Positions 17,929 to 26,495 of a DNA stretch of 64,000 bases are shown here, one piece after another. This DNA comes from Parahaliea aestuarii. Its GTDB lineage: Bacteria; Pseudomonadota; Gammaproteobacteria; Pseudomonadales; Halieaceae. The stretch covers positions 186,001 to 250,000 of the forward strand of contig NZ_VRYZ01000007.1 of assembly GCF_008064635.1 (NCBI RefSeq), given 5' to 3'. A program made the position numbers and the translations under genes. Each line of letters begins with the position of its first letter. The first letter of the stretch is position 1. The notes below the pieces were generated by a model, which worked only from the letters and a program-made list of their open reading frames with translations, searched no databases and was not told the origin of the DNA.

Positions 17929-18816
17929 TCAGGTACCCCAGACCTTTTGTGCAGGTACTTCGGTTTCGATCAGCCTGGCCACTGCATCTTTCAGTTCAGA
18001 CGGCTGCCACTGGCCCTTCTTGTCCAGGCCTTCGGTGGTGCGCCAGCCGTCGCAGATGCAGATGCGCCCGCCCTCGGATTCAAACACGCGACCGGTGACG
18101 GCGGCGGATTCCGCCGAGGCCAGGAAGGCCACCAGTACCGACACATTCTCCGGCGCGAAGTGGTCGAAGCTGCCATCTTCCGGCGGCGCCATGCGCTGGG
18201 CCATTTCCGGCACTGCGCTGGTCATGCCGGTACGGGCGGATGGGGCGATAGCGTTGGCGGTAATGCCGTAGCGCGCCAGTTCCGCCGCCTGGTTCAGGGT
18301 CAGCGCCGCGATGCCGGCTTTGGCGGCGGCATAGTTGGACTGGCCAATGGAACCCTGCAGGCCGGCACCGGAGGTGGTGTTGATGATGCGCGCGTCCACT
18401 GCCTGACCTTCTTTGGACTGCCCGCGCCAGTAGTGCACGGCGTGGGAGCTGATGCAGAAGTGGCCCTTGAGGTGGACGGCCATGATGGTGTCCCACTCCT
18501 GCTCGGTCATGCTGGCGAACATGCGGTCGCGGTTGACGCCGGCGTTGTTGACGACGGCGTGCAGGCCGCCGAAGGTGTCGATAGCCTGTTTGACGACGTT
18601 CAGGCTGTCGTCGTAGTTAGTGATGTCGGAGGTGTTCACCGCAGCTTCACCGCCGGCGGCTTTGATCTCTTCAACGACTTTGGCGGCCGCCTCCTGGTTG
18701 ATATCGTTGACGATGACTTTGGCGCCCTCTTTGGCCAGCACTTTGGCGTGCGCCGCTCCGAGACCACCACCGGCACCGGTGATGATCACTACTCGTCCTT
18801 CGCAGATTCCGCTCAT
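17929..18816 (-). CDS. Short-chain dehydrogenase, Hsd4-like (Rv3548c type)
   Basis: The 295-residue SDR has the Rossmann motif TGAGGGLG (residues 13-20), NNAG, and a YAAAK catalytic motif near residue 163. Its length and the C-terminal extension after FESEGGRICICDGW match the HSD17B4-type dehydrogenases of peroxisomal and mycobacterial steroid side-chain or ring oxidation, such as Rv3548c or Rv3502c. The likely reaction is oxidation of a 3-hydroxyacyl-CoA. AAGGA is nine bases above the ATG. It heads a tightly packed four-gene set (SDR, two FadE, ipdF) behind a 486-bp gap with two hairpin elements. Confidence 0.87.
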   Translation of the reverse strand: MSGICEGRVVIITGAGGGLGAAHAKVLAKEGAKVIVNDINQEAAAKVVEEIKAAGGEAAVNTSDITNYDDSLNVVKQAIDTFGGLHAVVNNAGVNRDRMFASMTEQEWDTIMAVHLKGHFCISSHAVHYWRGQSKEGQAVDARIINTTSGAGLQGSIGQSNYAAAKAGIAALTLNQAAELARYGITANAIAPSARTGMTSAVPEMAQRMAPPEDGSFDHFAPENVSVLVAFLASAESAAVTGRVFESEGGRICICDGWRTTEGLDKKGQWQPSELKDAVARLIETEVPAQKVWGT

Positions 18817-18885
18817 TGTCTTTTGTTCCTTTGTTTGGTTCGCATTCTTTCTGGTTGTGTCGTTAGATTTCCGCGCCGGCGGCGA

Positions 18886-18973
18886 GGCAGGGCTTTCCCG
18901 GACACGCTGTAAATACGTCCATGTACGCTCCTATTCGGCATCCATGCCTCATAGGGTCCGGGAAAGCCCTGCC
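18886..18973. repeat. Intergenic cruciform element, copy B
   Basis: This lies in the gene-free stretch 18817-19302. Outer arms 18886-18903 and 18956-18973 are perfect 18-bp complements. Inside, CTAT/ATAG (18931-18934/18951-18954) and GGCAT/ATGCC (18937-18941/18944-18948) form an inner hairpin. The core GTCCATGTACGCTC closely resembles copy A. Such a long perfect stem should fold in RNA and may separate fadA6 from the SDR operon below. Confidence 0.75.
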
Positions 18974-19102
18974 CCACCACCTACGCTACCTGCAGAGTAA
19001 TCTTCAAACTCGTGCGGCAAGAGATCCAACATCAGTCTTAATGTTCACCGTCTTCGCTACCTTCGGCACAAACATCTAGCTCACTCCACCAGAGGTGAAG
19101 CG

Positions 19103-19246
19103 CCGGGGAGGGGCCTGAAGGGACTCTCTGCGACATGGAGAGCCTGCCCCTCTTTTCGGGCATGTCGCAGTGAAGCCCCCATGGAGAGCCCACCCCCGCT
19201 TTATCGGGTGCGGGTTCACGGCGTGTCCCAGAAGGCCCCTCCCCGG
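19103..19246. repeat. Intergenic cruciform element, copy C (branched)
   Basis: Perfect 14-bp outer arms (19103-19116 and 19233-19246) are continued by GGGAC/GTCCC (19120-19124/19225-19229). Inside are two hairpins: a perfect 10-bp one (19128-19137/19161-19170) and one closed by GTGAA/TTCAC (19170-19174/19215-19219). The motif CATGGAGAGCC occurs twice within it. It is longer and more complex than A and B, and only about 130 bases from B. The rest of 18817-19302 shows nothing else recognisable. Confidence 0.65.
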
Positions 19247-19302
19247 TGATTCGCCGCGCGACGGAGTACCTACCCGATAAGCCAGACCGTCGAGCCTGAA
19301 AA

Positions 19303-20451
19303 CTACAGCCGCTCAAGGATAGTGACATTCGCCTGACCACCACCCTCACACATCGTCTGCAAGCCATAACGCCCACCCGTACGCTCCAGTTCATGCAGCA
19401 GCGTCGTCATCAACTTCGTACCCGTCGCACCCAGCGGATGACCCAGCGCAATCGCGCCGCCGTTCACATTCATCTTCTCGTGCGGGAAACCCGTTTCCTT
19501 CATCCACGCCATCGGCACCGAGGCAAAGGCCTCGTTCACCTCCGCCAGATCGATATCCGAAAGCTTCATACGCGCCTTCTTCAGAGCGTACGCCGTCGCC
19601 GGGATCGGTGCGGTCAGCATCCAGATCGGGTCGGCGCCGCGCACGCTCATGTGGTGGATGCGGGCGCGAGGCGTCAGGTTGTAGCGCTTCAGCGCCGCCT
19701 CGGAGACGATCAGCATGGCAGAGGCAGCGTCGCAGGTCTGGCTGGAAACGGCGGCGGTGATAGTGCCGCCCGCGGCCAGGGGCTCGAGTTCGGCCATTTT
19801 CGCCATCGACGTCTGGCGCGGGGTCTCGTCCATGTCGAGGCCATTGAGGGGCGCGATTTCACGATTGAAGCGACCCTCCTCGATGGCGCGCAGGGCGCGG
19901 GTGTGGGATTCGAGGGCGAACGCCTCCATCTCTTCCCGGCTGCAATTCCACTTATCCGCGATCATCTGCGCGGAGTTGAACTGGGAGACAGGGGTATCGC
20001 CGTAGCGCGCGACCCAGCCCTGGCTGCCAGAGAAGGGATCCTTGAAACCCAGGGGCTCGGCGGCCAGCATGGCGGAGGAGATGGGAATACTGGTCATGGT
20101 CTGCACGCCACCGGCCACGACCACGTCGTTGATGCCGGCCATCACTGCCTGGGCGGCAAAGTGCACGGCCTGCTGGGAGGAGCCGCACTGGCGGTCGACG
20201 GTGGTGCCGGGCACTTCGTCAGACAGGCCCGCCGCCAGCCAGCAGGTGCGGGCGATGTCACCCGCCAGCGGGCCAATGGTGTCGACGCAGCCGAAGATGA
20301 CGTCGTCATACTCGTTGTCGGGAATGCCGTTGCGTTCCGCCAGCACTTTCAGTACGTGTGCGCCGAGATCGGCGGCGTGCACGTCGGCCAGGCTGCCGCG
20401 GCGGCGGCCGGTGGGGGTGCGCACGGCATCGACTATGTAGGCTTCTGGCAT
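19303..20451 (-). CDS. fadA6: Steroid-ring thiolase FadA6
   Basis: From the ATG at 20451 (GAGGAG upstream) the product is 382 residues. It matches remembered M. tuberculosis FadA6 (Rv3556c) across its length, including MPEAYIVDAVRT at the start and GGRYGLQTMCEGGGQANVTILERL split across the end. Cys89 in DRQCGSSQQA, NEAFA, GHPLGATGTK and the C-terminal Cys in CEGGG form the active site. In the HIP pathway this thiolase cleaves an intermediate formed after rings C and D are opened. It lies 86 bp below a FadE gene. Confidence 0.92.
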   Translation of the reverse strand: MPEAYIVDAVRTPTGRRRGSLADVHAADLGAHVLKVLAERNGIPDNEYDDVIFGCVDTIGPLAGDIARTCWLAAGLSDEVPGTTVDRQCGSSQQAVHFAAQAVMAGINDVVVAGGVQTMTSIPISSAMLAAEPLGFKDPFSGSQGWVARYGDTPVSQFNSAQMIADKWNCSREEMEAFALESHTRALRAIEEGRFNREIAPLNGLDMDETPRQTSMAKMAELEPLAAGGTITAAVSSQTCDAASAMLIVSEAALKRYNLTPRARIHHMSVRGADPIWMLTAPIPATAYALKKARMKLSDIDLAEVNEAFASVPMAWMKETGFPHEKMNVNGGAIALGHPLGATGTKLMTTLLHELERTGGRYGLQTMCEGGGQANVTILERL

Positions 20452-20537
20452 GGTCTTGCTCTCCTCTATCGCTCTCACTGTCTCAGTACAGCGGGCGGAA
20501 AATGGGCCCCTGCCTGCGCAGGGGCAACTCCAATCAT

Positions 20538-21581
20538 TCAGCCGAAGGTGGTACCGGCACCCAGGGCAACACTATCGGCAAAGATGAACTCCGCCACCCG
20601 CTGCTTGTGGAAACCGGTGTCGCCAAAGGTGCCGGCCATGGCCCAGGCCTTCTTCATGAAGATGTGCAGGTCCACTTCCCAGGTATAACCCATGGCACCG
20701 TGTACCTGGATGCTGTTCTTCGCAGCCAGGTTTGCCGCCTCGCAGGCCACCAGTTTGGCGTGGGATACAGCGACCTCTGCCGGCTCGGCGTGGGCCAGGG
20801 CATAGGCGGCCCGCGTCACCGGCGCTTTGGCGTATTCCAGGCGTACCGCAACGTTGGCCATATGGTGCTTCACCGCCTGGAAGCTGCCGATCACCTTGCC
20901 GAACTGCTGGCGTTCGCCGGTGTATTGCACGGAAATATCGATCATGCGCTGGGCCAGGCCCAGCGCCTGGGCGGCGGCACCGAGGGCGCCACGATCGAGA
21001 ACTGCCCGGTACAGCGCGGCGGCCTGCTCGCCACTCGCTACCGGCGCCACGCCATCGGCGATGTCGACAGCGTAAAGACGGCGCGAGGGATCGACGGATT
21101 CGTTGAAACGCGCGCTGAATTGCTCCGGCGTAAGCAGATAAAGCGCCTCCGGCTCGGCCCACAACAGCAGGCCGGACTGGGCGGCGTCCTCCGCCAGGCC
21201 ATTTTCGCGACAGCCCACCGCCACCCGGGTCTCTCCCGCAGCAATCTGCGGCAGCCACTGCGCTGCGACTTCGCCACCCAGCTGGCTGATAACCGGCACC
21301 GCCACCAGGGCGGTGTTGACCAGTGGCTCTGGCAGGGCCACGTAGCCGCATTCCTGAGCGAGCAGAACGAAGTCGAGCTCGTTCATGCCCAGCCCGCCGT
21401 GCTCTTCTGCTACGGTGATACCGGTCAGGCCCATCTCGGCCAGTTGCTGCCACAGGCCGTCGTCGCGGCCGCTGTCGCTTTCCCAGATGCCGCGGATACG
21501 CTCGGGCGTCACTTCGTTGACCAGGAAATCCCGCACGGAATCGCGGAACAGGAGCTGGTCTTCGCTAAAGGTAAAATCCAT
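20538..21581 (-). CDS. Acyl-CoA dehydrogenase, FadE32/33-like
   Basis: The start is taken as the ATG at 21581. A TTG two codons further up is possible. The 347-residue protein is short for the family, with MDFTFSEDQLLFRDSVRDFL at the N-terminus, a reduced middle domain lacking the usual SGSD-type substrate loop, and C-terminal GERQQFGKVIGSFQAVKHHMA and IQVHGAMGYTWEVDLHIFMKKA. This is the smaller, divergent FadE type that pairs with a conventional chain in steroid degradation. The likely partner is the gene at 21733. The exact FadE number cannot be assigned by eye. Confidence 0.84.
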   Translation of the reverse strand: MDFTFSEDQLLFRDSVRDFLVNEVTPERIRGIWESDSGRDDGLWQQLAEMGLTGITVAEEHGGLGMNELDFVLLAQECGYVALPEPLVNTALVAVPVISQLGGEVAAQWLPQIAAGETRVAVGCRENGLAEDAAQSGLLLWAEPEALYLLTPEQFSARFNESVDPSRRLYAVDIADGVAPVASGEQAAALYRAVLDRGALGAAAQALGLAQRMIDISVQYTGERQQFGKVIGSFQAVKHHMANVAVRLEYAKAPVTRAAYALAHAEPAEVAVSHAKLVACEAANLAAKNSIQVHGAMGYTWEVDLHIFMKKAWAMAGTFGDTGFHKQRVAEFIFADSVALGAGTTFG

Positions 21582-21622
21582 CTTCAAATTCTCTATCTAC
21601 TACCAAATCCGAGTGCTGTGAT

Positions 21623-21720
21623 ATTCGCCGCAGATCGAGGAAGCACCCCGCGCAGGGAAAGCGCGTATACGAACATACGCAACCGACCGAGCAGGGAGCT
21701 GACGAAGAGCCGCGGTGAAT
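21623..21720. repeat. Structured intergenic element D
   Basis: In the 151-bp gap between two FadE genes, ATTCGCCGC (21623-21631) pairs with GCGGTGAAT (21712-21720), with one G-U. GCGTAT (21663-21668) pairs with ATACGC (21675-21680). Size and layout resemble copies A-C but the core sequence differs, so membership in the same family is doubtful. Confidence 0.4.
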
Positions 21721-21732
21721 AGCGCATTGGTA

Positions 21733-22896
21733 CTACCTGGGCATACCGAGCATGCGCTCAGCGATGATATTGCGTTGAATTTCGTTGGTACCCGCATAAA
21801 TCGGCCCCGACTGGGCGAACAGCCAGCCATCCAGCCAGGTGCCCACGTCACCGGCGTCGGGCGCGTGGGGGAGCAGTTCGGCGCGGGCACCGAGGATGCT
21901 CATGGCGGTGGCGTGCATGTTCTGGTCGAGTTCGGACCAGAAAATCTTGTTGGTGGATGACTCGGCGCCGATCTTGCCGCCCTGTACCAGTCGGCAGGCG
22001 GTTTCGTAGGTGGTCAGGCAGTAGCTCTCGGCGTCCATCCAGGCGCGCATCACCGCATCGCGCACGGCCGGGTCGCGGTCAGCTTTTTCCTGGTTGGCTT
22101 TGTACAGTTCCACCAGGCGGCGCGCGGTCTCCTGGAAACGGGCCGGGGAGCGCAGCATCAGGCCGCGCTCGAAACCGGCGGTGGCCATGGCCACGCTCCA
22201 GCCGGCGCCCTCGTCGCCGAGTCGATTGCTCACGTCCACTTCCACATTGTCGAAGAAGATTTCGGCGAAGCCGGGCAGGCCGTCGAGCTGCGGGATTGGA
22301 CGCACGGTGATGCCGGGCGTGTTGAGCGGCACCAGGATAAAGGTCAGCCCGCGGTGACGCTCGGAGTCCGGGTCGGTGCGGAACATGCCGAACAGCCAGT
22401 CCGCCCACACCGCGCGGGTGGACCAGGTTTTCTGGCCGTTGATGATGTACTTGTCGCCCTCTTTGCGGGCGGTGGAGCGAATCGCCGCCATGTCGGAGCC
22501 AGCGTTAGGCTCGGACCAGCCCTGGGCCCACACTTCCTCGCCGTTGGCCATCTTCGGCAGGATGCGCGCCTTCTGCTCGTCGGTGCCGTATTCCATCAGC
22601 GTCGGGCCGAGCAGGAAGATGCCGTTCTGGTTCACCCGCAGGGGCGCGCGGGCGCGGTAGTATTCTTCCTCGAAGATCAACCACTCGATCAGGTCGCAGC
22701 CGCGGCCGCCGAGTGCTTCGGGCCAGGTGACCATGCCCCAGCGGCCCTTATTGAGAGTGGCCTCCCACTCGCGGTGCTGCTGGAAGCCCTCCTCGGTATC
22801 GAAGGTCTTGAGCGGCTCGGCCGGTACGTGTTCGGCCAGCCAGCTACGCACTTCCTCACGGAAGGCGTTTTGTTTGTCGGTGTAGTTCAGGTTCAT
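21733..22896 (-). CDS. Acyl-CoA dehydrogenase FadE31-like
   Basis: The 387-residue enzyme resembles remembered mycobacterial FadE31. It has MNLNYTDKQNAFREEVRSWL at the start, then WAQGWSEPNAGSDMAAIRST (about residues 128-147), INGQKTWSTRA, FERGLMLRSPARF and GPIYAGTNEIQRNIIAER near the end. The canonical catalytic Glu position reads Ala (IYAGT). It would oxidise a CoA ester from opened steroid rings C/D, probably in complex with the shorter FadE at 20538. It follows echA20 by 9 bp, within the ipd operon. Confidence 0.86.
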   Translation of the reverse strand: MNLNYTDKQNAFREEVRSWLAEHVPAEPLKTFDTEEGFQQHREWEATLNKGRWGMVTWPEALGGRGCDLIEWLIFEEEYYRARAPLRVNQNGIFLLGPTLMEYGTDEQKARILPKMANGEEVWAQGWSEPNAGSDMAAIRSTARKEGDKYIINGQKTWSTRAVWADWLFGMFRTDPDSERHRGLTFILVPLNTPGITVRPIPQLDGLPGFAEIFFDNVEVDVSNRLGDEGAGWSVAMATAGFERGLMLRSPARFQETARRLVELYKANQEKADRDPAVRDAVMRAWMDAESYCLTTYETACRLVQGGKIGAESSTNKIFWSELDQNMHATAMSILGARAELLPHAPDAGDVGTWLDGWLFAQSGPIYAGTNEIQRNIIAERMLGMPR

Positions 22897-22905
22897 CGTC
22901 TGGCC

Positions 22906-23658
22906 TTAAAACTTCGCGTCACGTTTTTCGACAAAGGCGTCCCGGGACTCCTGGGAGTCACCCACGGTGTAGGCCTCCAGGGTGAAGCCCTGCTCCCAGC
23001 GGTACTTGTCCTCCAGGTTGCCGTCCTCGATGCCGGTCAGTGCTTCCTTGGCCAGCTTGACCATGGCCGGTGATTTCCCGGCGATTTTCGCCGCGATTTC
23101 CCGGGCGGTGTCGCGCAGCTGCTCCTTCGGCACGACCTTTTCCACGGCGCCCAGGCGGTAGGCTTCGGCGGCGTCGATAAATTCACCGGTGAAGTACATG
23201 TAGCGCACTTTCTGCACCGGGAACATGCGCTGCAGGTGGGCGCCGCCGCCCATGGCTCCGCGGTCGATCTCCGGTACCCCGAAACGGGCGCAGTCAGAGG
23301 CCACCAGGATGTCCGCCGCGCCTGCCATGCCGATACCACCGCCCAGCACAAATCCGTGCAGGGCGATAATCACCGGCTTGGGGTTGCGGTGGATGGCGCG
23401 GAAGGTCTCGTAGTTGCCCTTGTTCACCGCCACGATGCGTTCCGGGTGGGCGGCAAGCTCCTTGATATCCACGCCGGCGCAGAAGCCCTTGCCTTCGGCG
23501 GCGATCAGGATCACGCGCACGGCATCGTTGGCGCCCAGGGCGTCGATCTCCGCGGCCACCGCCATCCAGCCTGCGCTGTCGAAGGCATTCACCGGCGGCT
23601 TGTCGAGAATCATCTCGGCGATGCCGTCTGCGATGCTGGTTTTGAAGACTGCTGTCAT
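22906..23658 (-). CDS. echA20: Steroid ring D hydrolase EchA20 (crotonase family)
   Basis: The 250-residue crotonase-fold protein follows EchA20 (Rv3550), which hydrolytically opens ring D of HIEC-CoA. Visible markers are PPVNAFDSAGW (about residues 21-31), GKGFCAGVDIKEL for the first oxyanion-hole loop, HGFVLGGGIGMAGAADI for the second, FGVPEIDRGAMGG and a C-terminal YRWEQGFTLEAYT. It sits directly below ipdC by 14 bp. The echA20-ipdA-ipdB-ipdC neighbourhood is the same as in actinobacteria, though the order here runs ipdA-ipdB-ipdC-echA20. Confidence 0.9.
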   Translation of the reverse strand: MTAVFKTSIADGIAEMILDKPPVNAFDSAGWMAVAAEIDALGANDAVRVILIAAEGKGFCAGVDIKELAAHPERIVAVNKGNYETFRAIHRNPKPVIIALHGFVLGGGIGMAGAADILVASDCARFGVPEIDRGAMGGGAHLQRMFPVQKVRYMYFTGEFIDAAEAYRLGAVEKVVPKEQLRDTAREIAAKIAGKSPAMVKLAKEALTGIEDGNLEDKYRWEQGFTLEAYTVGDSQESRDAFVEKRDAKF

Positions 23659-23672
23659 AGTGTTTTCCTCTG

Positions 23673-24746
23673 TCAGGCGGCGCCGGCCCGTTGTGCCAGC
23701 GCTGCCAGTCGTTGTTCGGCTTCCGCGGCGATGCCGCTGATCAGTTCCTCGCAGCTCAGCAGTTCATCGATCACACCCGCCACCTGGCCGCTGGGCAACA
23801 CGCCCTCTTCCGGGCGGCCATCCACCATCGCCTTCTGGATAATCATCGGCGCATTGGCGGACATAATGGCCTGGGCCGCGGTGAGATCGCCGGCGCCGCG
23901 CATGGCCACTGCCGATTTCAGCAGGCTTACCAGGCTGGCGCCGGTGTGCTTGCGGAAGGCCAGACCGTTGCGGACGGCGATCAGCAGTTTTTTCAGGCCA
24001 CCGGCCTTTTCCAGCTCCGCCAGCAACTCATTCATGATCATGCGCTGGGGCAGGCCATCCATCGCCTCGGAACGGATGATCTGGGCCGGGTCCTTGCAGG
24101 CCAGGTAGCGCTGCAGGGTGGCATCGGGTACCGGGCTTTCTTTGGTGAGCAGGAAACGGGTGCCCATGGCGATACCATCGGCCCCCCAGGCCAGCGCGGC
24201 TACCAGGCCGCGACCGTCCTTGAAGCCACCAGCGGCGACCACCGGCACCTTGTCACCCACCGCATCAATCACCTGGGGGATCAGCAGGGTGGTGGGCACG
24301 GCACCGGTGTGGCCGCCGCCTTCCCCGCCCTGCACCGTGACCACATCGGCACCCAGTTCCACTGCCTTGATGGCGTGTTTGGGCAGGCCCACGGTCGGCA
24401 TGCAAACCACGCCGGCATCCTTCAGCTTGCGGATGAACTCCGGCCCAGGCGAGCGGGAATAGCTGACCGCCTTGACCCCGTGGCGAATCACCATATCGAC
24501 GATGTCCGCCGCGTTGGGCTGGTACATGTGGAAGTTCACACCGAAGGGTTTGTCGGTGAGTTCCTTCACCCGCAGGATGTCGCGCTCCATTTCCGCCGGC
24601 GGAATGGTAGCGCCGGCCAGGAAACCGAAGCCGCCGGCGTTACAGCTGCCGGCCACCAGGCGCGGGTCTGCCACCCATCCCATCGCGGTTTGCACGATGG
24701 GGTAGCGGCAGCCGAGCAGTTCGGTCAGGCGTGTGTTGAGGTTCAT
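23673..24746 (-). CDS. ipdC: Flavin-dependent dehydrogenase IpdC
   Basis: The 357-residue protein belongs to the nitronate monooxygenase/enoyl reductase family of FMN TIM barrels. It has PIVQTAMGWVADPRLVAG (about residues 15-32), GADVVTVQGGEGGGHTG, VPVVAAGGFKDGRGLVAAL and GADGIAMGTRFLLT for FMN binding. In M. tuberculosis the homologue Rv3553 (IpdC) oxidises a 5-hydroxy HIC-CoA intermediate. It lies 12 bp below ipdB and 14 bp above echA20. On fold alone it could be a nitronate monooxygenase, but the context makes IpdC much more likely. Confidence 0.9.
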   Translation of the reverse strand: MNLNTRLTELLGCRYPIVQTAMGWVADPRLVAGSCNAGGFGFLAGATIPPAEMERDILRVKELTDKPFGVNFHMYQPNAADIVDMVIRHGVKAVSYSRSPGPEFIRKLKDAGVVCMPTVGLPKHAIKAVELGADVVTVQGGEGGGHTGAVPTTLLIPQVIDAVGDKVPVVAAGGFKDGRGLVAALAWGADGIAMGTRFLLTKESPVPDATLQRYLACKDPAQIIRSEAMDGLPQRMIMNELLAELEKAGGLKKLLIAVRNGLAFRKHTGASLVSLLKSAVAMRGAGDLTAAQAIMSANAPMIIQKAMVDGRPEEGVLPSGQVAGVIDELLSCEELISGIAAEAEQRLAALAQRAGAA

Positions 24747-24758
24747 GCTTCCAGCCCC

Positions 24759-25559
24759 TTAGCCGCGAACACCCGGGGGGTTGTCCTTGATCTGGTAGGC
24801 CCGCTGGTTGTGCGGATCCAGCGCAGCGATGATGGCCAGCTGCTCCTCGGTGGGGGCGGCGGTAGTAGGCACCTCATCCGGCACCACAATGGCAAAGCCG
24901 GTGTTTTCCAGCACTTCTTCCACGCCCACCCCGGGGTGCAGGGACAGCAGGCGCAGCTGGTGGTCCGGGCCACCAAAGTCCATGACGCAGAGATTGGTAA
25001 TGACGCGGTGAATGTCCACATCGCTGAGCGCGCGGCCCTTGGGCAGGCGCGCCGGGTTGTAACCGATGGACGAGACAAAATCGCACTCGCCGTCGATGAA
25101 GACGCGGTCATTGTGGGCCGGCACAAAGAAGCTGTTGCGGTGGCAGATGGAGTTGCCCGGGAAGCCGCGGGCGCCCAGCATCATCACCTTCGGTTGCTGG
25201 TAGGTGCCGCCAAGGGCGGAGGTGTTGGTCTGGCCGAAGCGGTCGATCTGGGTCGGGCCGAGCATGGCGTGGCGCTTGCCGCTCCAGACATTGTCGAAGA
25301 TGCGCGAGAAGCCCATCCAGCTCTCATTGGCCTGCGCGAAGTCAGCGCCGCGATCGCCCAGCGGATTCGGCTCGGACAGCATGAAAGCCTCAGAGTCGGT
25401 CATCATCAGGTCCGGGTTGAAGGTCTTCATGGCCAGGCTGGCGCCCAGGCGCGGGATCACGCCGATACCGGTGGCGAGTTTCTCGCCGTCGTCGCGGAAG
25501 GCCTCGGCGGCCGCCACAATGCACAATTCAGCCAGGCTGTACTCAGTTGCTGCAGTCAT
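24759..25559 (-). CDS. ipdB: Ring C hydrolase beta subunit IpdB
   Basis: The 266-residue protein has the class I CoA-transferase beta fold and matches remembered IpdB (Rv3552): LMMTDSEAFMLSE (about residues 50-62), MLGPTQIDRFGQTN, GARGFPGNSICHR, VFIDGECDFVSSIGY and FGGPDHQLRLLSLHPGV. With IpdA it opens ring C of COCHEA-CoA, acting as a hydrolase and not as a CoA transferase. The two subunit genes are 21 bp apart and in the same order as in mycobacteria. The C-terminus is rich in Pro and Gly. Confidence 0.93.
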   Translation of the reverse strand: MTAATEYSLAELCIVAAAEAFRDDGEKLATGIGVIPRLGASLAMKTFNPDLMMTDSEAFMLSEPNPLGDRGADFAQANESWMGFSRIFDNVWSGKRHAMLGPTQIDRFGQTNTSALGGTYQQPKVMMLGARGFPGNSICHRNSFFVPAHNDRVFIDGECDFVSSIGYNPARLPKGRALSDVDIHRVITNLCVMDFGGPDHQLRLLSLHPGVGVEEVLENTGFAIVVPDEVPTTAAPTEEQLAIIAALDPHNQRAYQIKDNPPGVRG

Positions 25560-25580
25560 TGAACAAATCTCCTCGGCTGA

Positions 25581-26453
25581 TCAGTAAACGGGCAGGGGCA
25601 GTGCGCGGATGGCATCCAGGCCGCCAACACGCTCCTGGTACTCGGTTTCGGTCGCGGCCAGGTACTGCTCGGCGTAGGCGCTGAAGCCCCCGTCCTTGGC
25701 ACTGGCGTTGTAGGCCTTGAAGTGCGGCACATCGAAGCCGTACTTGGGGTTGCAGGAGGTGGGGTGGGCACCGCCGGGGATTTCCACCACAGCATCGGTG
25801 ATGCTGCGCTCCCAGAACACCTGCCGCGCTCGGGCCGGGTCCTGGAAGTAGCTGGTTTCAACCACTTCCTCGCAGGAGACGATGGTGTTCTTCGCGGCGC
25901 GGGCCATCCAGTCATCCAGGTAGTGATCCGGGCCTTCAATCTGGCACACGCCGCGCGCATCGGCGCGGTCGGCGTGAATCAGGGCCACGTCCAGGTTCAG
26001 CGCCGGCATGGCCACCCACTCCTTGTCATCGTAGGGGCTGTCGATCACCTTGATATCGGGGTTGTGGGTCAGGATGTCGGTACCCAGGCCTACCTCGGTG
26101 GGAATAAAAGGCAGACCCCAGGCGGCGGCACGCAGGCCCAGCAGCATCATGCCCTCGTCCACTTCCATCACCTCAATGTCGCCGTTCTGGCGCGCCTGGC
26201 GGAAGTAGGGCTCCAGGGGGATGAAGTCCAGGGAGACAAAGGCGAAGATCACTTTCTTCACCTTGCCCGAGGCGCAGAGCATGCCCACATCGGCGCCACC
26301 GTAAGCCACGATGGTGAGGTCCTTGAGGTCTGAGCGCAGGATTTCCCGCACCAGGGCCATCGGCTTGCGCCGGGGCCCCCAGCCACCAATGCCCACGGTC
26401 ATCCCGTCCGAGATTTGCGCTACCGCCGCGGCGGCCGAAATGCGTTTGTCCAT
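25581..26453 (-). CDS. ipdA: Ring C hydrolase alpha subunit IpdA
   Basis: The 290-residue protein resembles IpdA (Rv3551) throughout: GIGGWGPRRKPMALVREIL (about residues 21-39), VAYGGADVGMLCASGKVKK, FVSLDFIPLEPYF, MDEGM-type VDEGMMLLGLRAAA, and VEIPGGAHPTSC near the end. It is the substrate-binding half of the IpdAB hydrolase that cleaves the last carbocycle of the steroid nucleus, a hallmark of the pathway. Its start lies 42 bp below the second Lrp/AsnC gene, so it is probably in the same transcript as fadD3. Confidence 0.93.
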   Translation of the reverse strand: MDKRISAAAAVAQISDGMTVGIGGWGPRRKPMALVREILRSDLKDLTIVAYGGADVGMLCASGKVKKVIFAFVSLDFIPLEPYFRQARQNGDIEVMEVDEGMMLLGLRAAAWGLPFIPTEVGLGTDILTHNPDIKVIDSPYDDKEWVAMPALNLDVALIHADRADARGVCQIEGPDHYLDDWMARAAKNTIVSCEEVVETSYFQDPARARQVFWERSITDAVVEIPGGAHPTSCNPKYGFDVPHFKAYNASAKDGGFSAYAEQYLAATETEYQERVGGLDAIRALPLPVY

Positions 26454-26495
26454 AACAGTTCCTTTCTCTCTACAGTGCCGGCTACCAGTTGCCGG

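Noticed and set aside
23673-24746. Nitronate monooxygenase as the product name
   Set aside because: The fold fits, but position between ipdB and echA20 and resemblance to Rv3553 favour IpdC.
23691-25562. 623-codon open frame opposite ipdB and ipdC
   Set aside because: Antisense shadow with biased His/Gln/Gly content over two well-identified genes.
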